DNA of 15,625 bases, taken from the NCBI GenBank assembly GCA_026645635.1, contig JAPKMV010000018.1, positions 1 through 15,625 on the forward strand, written 5' to 3'. The notes beneath the pieces were generated by a model. The model was not told where the DNA came from. It did no database searches and worked only from the letters and a program-made list of their open reading frames with translations. The stretch is from Caldilineaceae bacterium (lineage in GTDB: Bacteria; Chloroflexota; Anaerolineae; Caldilineales; Caldilineaceae). Position numbers and translations under genes: made by a program. Shown here one piece after another: positions 1 through 6,096 of the stretch (position 1 is its first letter; the number at the start of each line of letters is the position of its first letter).

Positions 1-2
1 CG

Positions 3-176
3 GACACGTGGAGCAACTTCCCATCGCCGGTGCTGGGAGAATGGCGCAACATGGGCGCCGCCGCCACCGACGGCCTCATTCACCTCACCGGTGGCTGGAG
101 CGGCGATTACCTGGATATCCACCTCCAGTACCAAAGCTCGTTCCGGTCCCTGCTGCCGGTGATCAATAGTGATTGA
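3..176 (+). CDS. Kelch/galactose-oxidase-type beta-propeller protein, 3' end only
   Basis: Only the last 57 codons are present; the gene begins before the window. The reading frame stays open from base 3 to the TGA at 174-176. The peptide contains W-x3-M-G-A-A-A-x-D-G-L-I-H-L-x-G-G-W, which matches the Kelch beta-propeller blade pattern (a D-G-x-I-Y/H strand followed by a Gly-Gly pair). After the last blade strand the protein ends with [10 protein letters not shown] short hydrophobic L-P-[VIL]-[VI] tail at the extreme C-terminus is common in secreted Chloroflexota proteins, so I infer an exported or surface protein. The ligand or enzymatic role cannot be told from this fragment. The gene converges on the deacetylase lipoprotein, with the 183-296 inverted repeat between them. 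Confidence 0.7.
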   Translation, partial: DTWSNFPSPVLGEWRNMGAAATDGLIHLTGGWSGDYLDIHLQYQSSFRSLLPVINSD

Positions 177-182
177 GGTATT

Positions 183-296
183 GGAGATTGGGAGATTAGA
201 GATTGGGAGATTGGGAGATTGAAGGTGTCAATCGCATAATCGCACAATCTCCTAATCTCTAATCTCCTAATCTCTAATCTCCAATCTCCAATCTCT
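183..296. repeat. Long inverted repeat of 7-8 nt GGAGATT-type units between convergent genes
   Basis: The left arm (183-221) is five tandem units of (G)GAGATT(G/A), spaced 8, 8, 7, 8 and 8 nt. The right arm (245-296) is seven units of the reverse complement, (C/T)AATCTC(C/T). A 23-nt spacer (222-244) separates them and contains a direct repeat ATCGCA. The arms would pair into one long, slippable hairpin. The last right-arm unit supplies part of the TAG stop of the deacetylase gene (295-297), and the Kelch gene stops only 7 nt before the left arm. It may act as a two-way transcription barrier or 3'-end stabiliser; this is inference, and there is no clean U-tract. Confidence 0.9.
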
Positions 297-1359
297 ACCA
301 CTCCAACGCCAACAACCTGCTCAATTCATCCGGCGTCGTCGTGTTGCGCACCCGCACACGCGTCAGGCGGAAAGGATCGGCACTGCTGTGCGTTGCCCCC
401 TGCACTGTGGTCGCACCAGCCCAGTAGTTGGCGCTTTGGAAGATGTCGATGGTGTGCTGGTCGAATTCGCCTGCGGGATAGGAGATGAAGCGCGGGCGCA
501 CGCCGAGTTCATGCTCGATGGTCTCCAGGCTTCCCAACGCCTGCCAGACCAGGAAATCCGCGTCACGCCCCTTCAAACTGGCATGGTTGCGCCCGTGCGA
601 CTCGATGAACATGCCGCCTGCGTGCATCTCACGCACCATGTCCCAGGTCAGATAGGCCGGGCGTTCCTCGTCGATGAAATCGGTCACCACGAAAAAGGTG
701 GCCGTCATGCCCCGTTCGCGCAGCAGCGGGAAAGCGTTTTCATAGTTGTCGCGATAGCCGTCGTCGAAGGTGATGACGACCGGCTTTTCCGGCAGCGGCG
801 CGCCCTGCATCAGATGCGCCTGCAAGTCATAGAGACTGATGGTGGTGTAGCCGTCGGCAAGCATTCGGTCGAGATGTGCGGCGAAGCGTTCCGGCGGCAC
901 CGACAGATCCTGGCGGTAGATGTCGGCGTCGGCCGGCGGCGTGCTGAGATAATGGTACATCAAGATCGGCACACGCACGGTGCGCGTCGTCCCGTCGGGC
1001 GTGGGCGCCAGGGTTGCTGTGGCAGCCACGGCAGGCGAGGGCGCCGGCGAAGGCGTTGGCAGCAGCGGTCGCGGCGTGGTCGTCGGCAGCAGCAAACGCG
1101 CGCCTGCTGTCTGCGTCGGCGCAAGGCGCAACGTCGGCGTTGTCACGGCGCGCTCGGTCACGACCTCTCCCTGCTGCCCGGCGAACTGGCTGCGCGGCGT
1201 CGATGTGGGCAACACGACCCCACTGGGCGTTGCGGAGGGCAGCGCGCTGGCACGCGGCGCCGCGCCAACGGCCGTGCAGCCGGCAACCAACAGGACAAAC
1301 CCGGCTGCCGCCGTGATTCCTTTAGCCCACCCGACGTGCTTACCCACGTTGTCTCGCAT
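295..1359 (-). CDS. Polysaccharide deacetylase (NodB-type) lipoprotein
   Basis: This 354-residue protein is a predicted exported lipoprotein with a carbohydrate esterase family 4 domain, which removes N- or O-acetyl groups from cell-wall or extracellular polysaccharide. The N-terminus has a basic stretch, a hydrophobic segment and a lipobox L-V-A-G-C with Cys28. Residues 30-125 form a Pro/Thr/Ala-rich linker. The catalytic domain starts near P-I-L-M-Y-H (131-136). Motif 1 is T-F-D-D-G-Y (197-202), with Asp199 as likely base and Asp200 as metal ligand. Motif 2 is S-H-G-R-N-H (254-259), with metal ligands His255 and His259. Motif 3 is R-P-R-F-I-S-Y-P-A-G (288-297). All expected catalytic elements are present. 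No Shine-Dalgarno sequence precedes the ATG; a promoter lies immediately upstream, so the mRNA may be leaderless. The substrate cannot be assigned. It is divergent from the Fur-family gene. Confidence 0.9.
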   Translation of the reverse strand: MRDNVGKHVGWAKGITAAAGFVLLVAGCTAVGAAPRASALPSATPSGVVLPTSTPRSQFAGQQGEVVTERAVTTPTLRLAPTQTAGARLLLPTTTPRPLLPTPSPAPSPAVAATATLAPTPDGTTRTVRVPILMYHYLSTPPADADIYRQDLSVPPERFAAHLDRMLADGYTTISLYDLQAHLMQGAPLPEKPVVITFDDGYRDNYENAFPLLRERGMTATFFVVTDFIDEERPAYLTWDMVREMHAGGMFIESHGRNHASLKGRDADFLVWQALGSLETIEHELGVRPRFISYPAGEFDQHTIDIFQSANYWAGATTVQGATHSSADPFRLTRVRVRNTTTPDELSRLLALEW

Positions 1360-1365
1360 CCATCG

Positions 1366-1394
1366 ATCTTACACAGCTTCGGTCAGTGGGGCAA
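1366..1394 (-). promoter_or_regulatory. Promoter of the deacetylase gene, likely leaderless
   Basis: On the minus strand the -35 box TTGCCC (1389-1394) and -10 box TAAGAT (1366-1371) are 17 bp apart. Only 6 nt separate the -10 from the ATG (1357-1359), so transcription should start at or next to the start codon. Confidence 0.6.
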
Positions 1395-1462
1395 TTTGAC
1401 CCGGCGGCGGGGAATGAATCATCATCCAGCCGCTGTGCGCCATCTGCATCGCTGCCCGCTCG

Positions 1463-1471
1463 TGGTATCAT
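1463..1471 (+). promoter_or_regulatory. Extended -10 promoter of the Fur-family gene, likely leaderless
   Basis: TGGTATCAT is an extended -10 box (TG-N-TATCAT) that ends 6 nt before the ATG at 1478. I see no good -35 box and no Shine-Dalgarno sequence. The spacing predicts a transcript starting at the A of the start codon. Confidence 0.5.
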
Positions 1472-1477
1472 TGAACC

Positions 1478-1918
1478 ATGCTTGAGCGAGAATTGGTGCT
1501 TCGTCTGCGCAACGCCGGCTATAAGATCACACCGCCGCGCCGCGCGGTGATCGAGGTCGTGCTGCGCGAGGGCGAACATCTCGACCCCAATGAGATCTTG
1601 CAGCAGGCCCAGGCGATCTACCCGCATACCGGACGCGCCACGGTCTATCGCACGCTGGAACTGCTCACAACCCTGGGCATCGTCCGGCCGATTTACGTGG
1701 GCGAGCACGGCCCCACCTACATCCGCGCCGAGGGCGGCCACCACCACCTCGTCTGTTCGCTTTGCGGCGCTGTGACTGACTTCGACCAATGTGTGGCCGA
1801 CTCGATGGAGCGCGAGTTGGAAGCGCGCTTTGGGTTTCAGATCCGCAGTCACCTTCTGGAGTTCTACGGCTACTGCGCCCGCTGTCGCCAAACTCAGCCC
1901 GAAATCGCCGCCAACTGA
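1478..1918 (+). CDS. Fur-family metal-responsive repressor, probably Zur (zinc)
   Basis: This 146-residue protein has the usual Fur length and layout. The N-terminal winged helix includes K-I-T-P-P-R-R (17-22) and the recognition-helix region T-G-R-A-T-V-Y-R-T-L (51-60). The dimerisation and metal domain begins with the His cluster G-G-H-H-H (86-90) and carries two Cys pairs, Cys93/Cys96 and Cys133/Cys136, which form the structural zinc site known in Fur/Zur proteins. The next gene, 123 bp downstream, encodes a zinc-type ABC binding protein whose promoter carries a perfect palindrome, so I infer a zinc-sensing Zur role. Fur (iron), PerR or Mur cannot be excluded from sequence alone. The downstream gene has its own promoter starting 10 nt after this stop codon, so the two are adjacent but probably separately transcribed. 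Confidence 0.9.
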   Translation: MLERELVLRLRNAGYKITPPRRAVIEVVLREGEHLDPNEILQQAQAIYPHTGRATVYRTLELLTTLGIVRPIYVGEHGPTYIRAEGGHHHLVCSLCGAVTDFDQCVADSMERELEARFGFQIRSHLLEFYGYCARCRQTQPEIAAN

Positions 1919-1927
1919 CACAGAGAA

Positions 1928-1956
1928 TTGACAGCCGTTCACACTGTCAGTATAGT
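1928..1956 (+). promoter_or_regulatory. Strong sigma-70-type promoter of the znuA-like gene
   Basis: A perfect -35 TTGACA (1928-1933) and a -10 TATAGT (1951-1956) are separated by exactly 17 bp. Transcription should start near 1963, giving a leader of about 80 nt. A 6-bp inverted repeat TGACAG/CTGTCA (1929-1934 and 1944-1949) lies over the -35 and spacer and could be a second regulator site. Confidence 0.8.
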
Positions 1957-1963
1957 TCGCCTA

Positions 1964-1990
1964 ATCAATTGAGAATTTGTCTCAATTGAT
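1964..1990. promoter_or_regulatory. Perfect palindrome at the predicted transcription start, candidate Zur operator
   Basis: ATCAATTGAGA (1964-1974) and its exact reverse complement TCTCAATTGAT (1980-1990) flank a 5-nt centre. The palindrome sits at the predicted +1, where a bound repressor would block initiation, and no T-run follows, so it is unlikely to be a terminator. It is AT-rich like known Fur/Zur boxes, and a Fur-family gene lies just upstream. Binding by that protein is inference. Confidence 0.6.
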
Positions 1991-2041
1991 CGATGCAGGT
2001 GACGCAAGACAGGCGAACGTTGCCCGAAAGGTCGATAACCC

Positions 2042-3076
2042 ATGAAAGCTCAATCTGTGCTCGTGATTTTGCTTGTCGCGAGCTTGCTGCTAGCGGCGTG
2101 CGGCGCTGCCGCCACCCCAACACCCCACGCGGACGCAGCGTCTGGCGCCGAACACAATGTCGAAAGCGCGCCGCCGCTGTCCGCAGTCGAACTGGCGCCC
2201 GGCGCGAAGCTGCGCGTTGCCGCCACCACCAACATCGTGGTCGATGTGGTGCGCCAGATCGGGGGCGACCGGGTCGAGCTGACGGCGTTGCTGCCGCCCG
2301 GCGCCGACCCTCACAGCTATCAGGCCACGCCCGACGACCTGCGCCAGCTCAACGGCGCTCAGGTGATCTTCGTCAACGGGCTGCACCTGGAAGAGGCGAT
2401 GGCGCCCGTGTTGGAGAACCTCGACGCGCCCACGCCCGTGGTCAGCGTCAATGCCGGCGTGACGACGCGCCTCTTCGGCGCAGAGAGCCATGCGGACGAG
2501 CATGACGACGAAGGCGACGGCGCGGACGGCGCCCATGACCATGAGGAGGGCGATCCGCACACGTGGATGAACCCGGTCAACGTGATGGTCTGGAGCGAGA
2601 ACATCGCGCACGCGCTTGAGACGCTGGACCCTGCCAACGCTGCGGCGTATCGCGCTGCGGCTGACGCCTATGTGGCGGAACTGGAGCAGTTGGACGGCGA
2701 GATGCGCGCTCAGTTTGCCGCCATTCCTGCGCCGCAACGCAAGCTCGTCACCGACCATGACAACCTGGGTTACCTGGCCGACGCCTATGGCTTCACCGTC
2801 GTGGGCGCGGTGATCCCGTCACTGAGTACGATGGCGGCGCCCTCAGCGCAGGAGATGGCCGCGCTGCACGACCAGATCCAGGCCGAAGACGTCAGCGTGA
2901 TCCTGGTCGGCAACACGGTCAACCCGGCCACGGCGCAGCAGCTCGCCCAAGACACAGGCGCGCGTGTGGTGGCCATCTACACGGATTCGCTCAGCGACGC
3001 CGCGGGGCCAGCGCCGACCTACCTCGCCATGATGCGGCACAACCTGGCGCAGATCAGCGCTGCCTTTGCAGAGTAG
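2042..3076 (+). CDS. znuA: Zinc-type ABC transporter substrate-binding lipoprotein (cluster A-I, ZnuA/AdcA-like)
   Basis: This 344-residue protein is the extracytoplasmic metal-capture component of a zinc importer. The signal peptide ends in a lipobox L-A-A-C with Cys20. The usual metal ligands are recognisable: His91 in D-P-H-S-Y, His173 in D-P-H-T-W-M-N-P, His239 in T-D-H-D-N-L-G-Y, and an Asp at 315 or 319 in Y-T-D-S-L-S-D. A His at the third position favours zinc, since manganese-type members carry Glu there. Residues 149-172 form a His/Asp/Glu-rich loop before the second ligand, typical of zinc-binding members. The ATG follows AAAGGT with 9-nt spacing. No ATP-binding or permease gene follows; a strong terminator ends the transcript. 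The protein must use a transporter encoded elsewhere. Control by the adjacent Fur-family protein through the 1964-1990 palindrome is likely. Confidence 0.92.
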   Translation: MKAQSVLVILLVASLLLAACGAAATPTPHADAASGAEHNVESAPPLSAVELAPGAKLRVAATTNIVVDVVRQIGGDRVELTALLPPGADPHSYQATPDDLRQLNGAQVIFVNGLHLEEAMAPVLENLDAPTPVVSVNAGVTTRLFGAESHADEHDDEGDGADGAHDHEEGDPHTWMNPVNVMVWSENIAHALETLDPANAAAYRAAADAYVAELEQLDGEMRAQFAAIPAPQRKLVTDHDNLGYLADAYGFTVVGAVIPSLSTMAAPSAQEMAALHDQIQAEDVSVILVGNTVNPATAQQLAQDTGARVVAIYTDSLSDAAGPAPTYLAMMRHNLAQISAAFAE

Positions 3077-3135
3077 ACCCGACGGCAGTGTGATGACGTC
3101 GCGACCCGCGCCAGCTAATCCGCCACCGACAAACA

Positions 3136-3167
3136 ACACCCACCTGCTCACAGGTGGGTGTCATTTT
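3136..3167 (+). terminator. Rho-independent terminator of the znuA-like gene
   Basis: A perfect 11-bp stem, ACACCCACCTG (3136-3146) with CAGGTGGGTGT (3151-3161), encloses a 4-nt loop and is followed by CATTTT. It lies 60 nt after the stop codon and closes the transcript. Confidence 0.88.
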
Positions 3168-3228
3168 CGTCAGGCCGTCGGGGTCGCGTTGCCGATATGG
3201 TTCAATCAGTTGTTGTGACAATCACTAC

Positions 3229-3256
3229 AGCGCGCCAACCTGGGCGGTGGCGCACT
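3229..3256 (-). terminator. Possible 3' hairpin of ssb
   Basis: AGCGCGCCA (3229-3237) pairs with TGGCGCACT (3248-3256) with one mismatch, just beyond the ssb stop codon on the minus strand. No clear U-tract follows, so this is only a candidate terminator. Confidence 0.3.
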
Positions 3257-3273
3257 GCATGGGGATCGCAACC

Positions 3274-3684
3274 CTAGAAGGGGATGTCCTCGTCACTGGC
3301 CTCGGCGTGCTCCGCCTGGCCGCCCGCCGGTGCGGAAGCCGGCATGGCGCTGTCCCCGCGACCGCCGATGAACTTGATGTTGTTGGCCGTCACTTCCAGC
3401 GAACCGCGCGGGTTGCCGTCGCGGTCGATGTAGGCGCGCGCCTCCTCGACTTCACCCACCACGAGCACCTGACGCCCCTTGGTGAGATACTGACTGGCCA
3501 GTTCCGCAGTCTTCCGCCAGGCGGTGACGCGAAACCAGATCGTCTTGTCTTGCTGTTGTCCGTCCTGGCTCGTCCACCGACGGTTGACGGCAACATTGAA
3601 AGTTGTCACCGGTACGCCGCTGGGCGTGTAGCGCATTTCTGGATCGTTGCCAAGGTTGCCGATGAGCGTAATCTGTTGATACAT
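3274..3684 (-). CDS. ssb: Single-stranded DNA-binding protein
   Basis: This is a bacterial SSB of about 136 residues. It coats single-stranded DNA in replication, recombination and repair and recruits partner proteins. The OB-fold domain begins M-Y-Q-Q-I-T-L-I-G-N-L-G and includes the F-N-V-A-V-N-R and W-F-R-V-T-A-W segments. A short Gly/Ala-rich linker leads to the acidic tip D-E-D-I-P-F, the partner-binding end characteristic of SSB. An in-frame ATG three codons earlier (3691-3693) is only 1 nt from the Shine-Dalgarno AAGGAG (3695-3700). The ATG at 3682-3684 has 10-nt spacing and is chosen here. The gene stands alone, not between rpsF and rpsR as in many bacteria. It has its own promoter, with a possible SOS box upstream. 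Confidence 0.95.
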   Translation of the reverse strand: MYQQITLIGNLGNDPEMRYTPSGVPVTTFNVAVNRRWTSQDGQQQDKTIWFRVTAWRKTAELASQYLTKGRQVLVVGEVEEARAYIDRDGNPRGSLEVTANNIKFIGGRGDSAMPASAPAGGQAEHAEASDEDIPF

Positions 3685-3729
3685 GGTCTTCATTCTCCTT
3701 ATTGTCTTGGGGGCCTGACGCTGCTTGTT

Positions 3730-3749
3730 CGTAACGACAACCTGTTACG
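3730..3749. promoter_or_regulatory. Inverted repeat in the ssb leader
   Basis: CGTAAC (3730-3735) and GTTACG (3744-3749) form a 6-bp inverted repeat with an 8-nt spacer, within the first ~25 nt of the predicted ssb mRNA. It could be an operator or a weak leader hairpin; the role is unknown. Confidence 0.4.
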
Positions 3750-3758
3750 GATGGAAGA

Positions 3759-3787
3759 AGTGTACCGCGAACCTGACGAAATGTCAA
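3759..3787 (-). promoter_or_regulatory. ssb promoter
   Basis: On the minus strand, -35 TTGACA (3782-3787) and -10 TACACT (3759-3764) are separated by 17 bp. The start should be near 3752, giving a leader of about 70 nt with the AAGGAG ribosome-binding site at its end. Confidence 0.75.
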
Positions 3788-3804
3788 AATGGAATACACC
3801 GGAA

Positions 3805-3818
3805 CGAACATTTGTTCT
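3805..3818. promoter_or_regulatory. Candidate SOS (LexA) box upstream of ssb
   Basis: CGAACATTTGTTCT closely resembles the LexA site of Gram-positive bacteria (CGAAC-N4-GTTCG-like), with GAACA and TGTTC as its inverted halves. It lies 17 bp upstream of the ssb -35 box, in the ssb/alr divergent region. SOS control of ssb is known in some bacteria; here it is inferred from one site. Confidence 0.35.
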
Positions 3819-3871
3819 TGGTCTTTTCCATCTCCGCACAACGCAGATCGGCTGCCCAACGCCCGCGATCT

Positions 3872-3901
3872 TTGACGCCGTCCATCGCCCTTGCGTACAC
3901 T
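3872..3901 (+). promoter_or_regulatory. alr promoter, likely leaderless
   Basis: TTGACG (3872-3877) and TACACT (3896-3901) are separated by 18 bp. The -10 ends 7 nt before the ATG at 3909 and no Shine-Dalgarno sequence is present, so the mRNA probably starts at the start codon. Confidence 0.6.
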
Positions 3902-3908
3902 GGCAACC

Positions 3909-5060
3909 ATGACAAATTTCCCTTTTTCCGCACCGCGTACAACCTGGATCGAGGTCAGCGCCGGCGCCCTGGTCAACAACCTGCGCGCCGTGCAAACAAT
4001 CGCCGGGCCGGAGCGGCCGGTGATGGCGGTGATCAAGGCCAACGCCTATGGCCACGGCGCTGCGGCAGTGGCGCGTATCCTCGCCCAGGCCGGCGCCGCG
4101 CGCTTTGCCGTCGCTACGCTGGGCGAGGCCATCGAACTGCGCGCGGCCGCTCTCACCCAACCGATCCTGGTGTTGGGCTACACGCCGCCGCAGCAGGCTG
4201 CATTGGCGCTCGCCCATGATGTCACGCTGACGGTGATCGACGGCGAAACGGCTACGGCGCTCCACGCTGTCGCCAGCAGCCAGGGACGCCGCCTGCCTGT
4301 TCACGTCAAAGTCAACACCGGCATGAACCGGCTCGGCCAACGCCCCGAGGCCATCCCCGGTCTGTTGGCGCATCTGCGCACGCTGGATGGGCTGGAGGTG
4401 GAGGGCATCTTCACCCACTTTGCCACCTCTGACGAGCTGGACAAGCGCCATGCTGCGGCGCAGTTTGCCGCGTTCAGTGCGCTGCTGGCTGACCTGACCG
4501 AAGCCGGGCTGCGCCCTGCCATTGCCCACGCCGCCAACTCGGCCGCCCTGTTGACCATGCCCCAGACACACCTGGACATGGTGCGCAGCGGCATCGCGCT
4601 CTATGGCCTGGACCCCGACATGGACGAGTGCCGGCTGCCGGCTGGTTTTGCACCGGCGCTCAGTTGGAAGGCGATCGTGACGCAGGTGACCGACCTGGCG
4701 CCCGGCGACGCGGTGAGCTATGGCCGCGAGTTCGTTGCGCCACGGCCCCTGCGCACCGCAGTCATCCCGGTGGGGTATGCCGACGGCTTCCCACGGCGAC
4801 CGTACACCTGGGGCAGCGTGCTCGTGCGCGGGCAGGCTGCGCCGATCCTGGGCCGCGTCTGCATGGACCAGACAGTGATCGACGTGAGCGCTGTCGAACA
4901 GGCGACGGGGCCGGTGCGCCAGGGTGAGGAAGTGGTGCTGATCGGCCGGCAAGGCGACGCTCAACTCTCTGCGGAGGAAGTCAGCCGGCGCGTGGGCACC
5001 AATAACTACGACGTGGTAAGCCGCATCCTGGGGCGCGTGCCCCGGGTGTATGTGGCGTGA
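3909..5060 (+). CDS. alr: Alanine racemase
   Basis: This 383-residue PLP enzyme interconverts L- and D-alanine and supplies D-Ala for peptidoglycan. The fold-III barrel begins W-I-E-V-S. The PLP lysine is Lys43 in V-I-K-A-N-A-Y-G-H-G (41-50). Arg141 (in M-N-R-L-G), His170, Ser211 and Arg226 match the usual active-site set. The C-terminal domain provides the catalytic tyrosine Tyr271 (Y-G-R-E-F), the V-G-Y-A-D-G loop (288-293), C-M-D (318-320) and N-N-Y-D (365-368). All key residues are intact. A TTG 18 nt upstream (3891) is in frame, but it overlaps the promoter, so the ATG at 3909 is preferred. No tsaE or acpS neighbour is adjacent. It converges on the XRE gene, 44 bp away, with no terminator visible between them. 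Confidence 0.96.
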   Translation: MTNFPFSAPRTTWIEVSAGALVNNLRAVQTIAGPERPVMAVIKANAYGHGAAAVARILAQAGAARFAVATLGEAIELRAAALTQPILVLGYTPPQQAALALAHDVTLTVIDGETATALHAVASSQGRRLPVHVKVNTGMNRLGQRPEAIPGLLAHLRTLDGLEVEGIFTHFATSDELDKRHAAAQFAAFSALLADLTEAGLRPAIAHAANSAALLTMPQTHLDMVRSGIALYGLDPDMDECRLPAGFAPALSWKAIVTQVTDLAPGDAVSYGREFVAPRPLRTAVIPVGYADGFPRRPYTWGSVLVRGQAAPILGRVCMDQTVIDVSAVEQATGPVRQGEEVVLIGRQGDAQLSAEEVSRRVGTNNYDVVSRILGRVPRVYVA

Positions 5061-5104
5061 GGCAGTGGACGGCGTCAGCATAGTTGGCGGGGGGCATCCA
5101 AGTT

Positions 5105-5959
5105 TCAGTCGGCCGCGGCGCGCATTGTGCGCCGCCGGCCAATCGGGTCACTGGGCCAGCGCGCCAGTTCGTCGCCCTCTTTGATGACGTGCGCCGTCGC
5201 CCACACGGCTTCAAAGTAGGTGCGGAACATGGTCACGATGTCGGGGTGGCGAATGGCCAGCCGCATCTCGCGGTCGGCGGGCAGCGAAGAATGGTTGTGG
5301 AAGGAAAAGAGCGCTTCCTTGCCATCGATGATGATAAAGTCCAGCATGGGCAGCCGTTGGCGCACCGCCGGCGCCAGGGTGCGCACGTTGTAGGTGCGCA
5401 GCTTGTCGCGATGCGCCACGGTGGCAGTTTGACGGAGCAGGTGGTCATTGGTCATGGTCAACCCGCGATAGACCACTCGACGCCGGCATAGCTCCAAGAT
5501 GGTCTGGGCAAAGTCTTGATAGGTTTGCGCCTCTTCAGGCGTGATGCACCCGTCGTCGGTTCCGACGCGGCGTTCTTCGATCGAGTGCCGCGCCGTGCGC
5601 AGCCGCTGTTCCAAATACTCGGCGTAGTGTTGGTCAGAGGGCAGCCGCCGCACGGCCGGCGCCTCATCCACCGGCTGCGGACGGGCGCCGTGAGCCGCCT
5701 CCTCACGCTCGCCCCATTCCTGCGCCCAGGTGGGGAGCGGATACCCCGCCGCAGCATAGAACTCCACCTGGTCAGCCGGCGTCATGCGGAAGATCTGTGT
5801 AATCTCCCTGACCACATGATAGGGAATCTGGTTGTACCCGTTGATCCAACGCCCAAGCTGCTCTGGGGATCGCCCCAGCCGCTTGGCCAGATAGGACTGC
5901 CGTCGATCCTCGCGTTCAAGGTGTTTATCGATAATCTGGCGCAGCATGTGGTTCATCAT
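5105..5959 (-). CDS. XRE-type helix-turn-helix regulator with a C-terminal PLD-like or ligand-sensing domain
   Basis: The 284-residue protein has an N-terminal Cro/CI-like HTH region at about residues 14-62: Y-L-A-K-R-L-G-R-S-P-E-Q-L-G-R-W-I-N-G, then a helix and I-F-R-M-T. An A-A-A-G-Y-P-L-P segment (69-76) follows; I recall similar segments after the HTH of other Chloroflexota proteins. Residues 85-110 look like a charged linker and 110-165 a helical segment. The C-terminal part (150-265) includes L-D-F-I-I-I-D-G-K-E-A-L-F-S-F-H-N-H and ends near F-E-A-V-W. This resembles the PLD-like sensor region of TrmB-type regulators, but the match is loose. The start at 5957-5959 was chosen because GAGGAG lies 9 nt upstream; a 50-codon extension would run over the promoter. 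Target and signal are unknown. Confidence 0.75.
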   Translation of the reverse strand: MMNHMLRQIIDKHLEREDRRQSYLAKRLGRSPEQLGRWINGYNQIPYHVVREITQIFRMTPADQVEFYAAAGYPLPTWAQEWGEREEAAHGARPQPVDEAPAVRRLPSDQHYAEYLEQRLRTARHSIEERRVGTDDGCITPEEAQTYQDFAQTILELCRRRVVYRGLTMTNDHLLRQTATVAHRDKLRTYNVRTLAPAVRQRLPMLDFIIIDGKEALFSFHNHSSLPADREMRLAIRHPDIVTMFRTYFEAVWATAHVIKEGDELARWPSDPIGRRRTMRAAAD

Positions 5960-6003
5960 GGGTCGGGACTCCTCGGGAATCAGATGACGTTGCTTTCGGA
6001 ACG

Positions 6004-6032
6004 ACTTTACCACAAAATACAAACCGAAACAA
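6004..6032 (-). promoter_or_regulatory. Promoter of the XRE-type gene
   Basis: On the minus strand, TTGTTT (6027-6032) and TAAAGT (6004-6009) are 17 bp apart, and the -10 is preceded by TGG (extended -10). It lies after the pnp terminator, so this gene is transcribed independently of pnp. Confidence 0.6.
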
Positions 6033-6096
6033 GGGGGTCTACAAGGCAAATTTTCACCAAACGATATGTAATCGAAATCAATTTTCGTGGGCCAAT

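Noticed and set aside
107..301. A 64-codon minus-strand frame across the first repeat
   Set aside because: The translation is only the repeat unit read as R-L-E-I-R and S-Q-S-P-I patterns; it is a product of the repeat, not a gene.
388..1485. A 365-codon plus-strand frame opposite the deacetylase
   Set aside because: Its translation is Arg/Gly-rich low-complexity and overlaps a convincing lipoprotein enzyme and two promoters.
1964..1990. Palindrome as a terminator of the Fur-family gene
   Set aside because: No T-run follows the stem, it is AT-rich, and it lies downstream of a strong promoter at the predicted start site, which favours an operator.
3699..5081. A 460-codon minus-strand frame opposite alr
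   Set aside because: It is a codon-bias shadow; alr on the plus strand has every catalytic residue.
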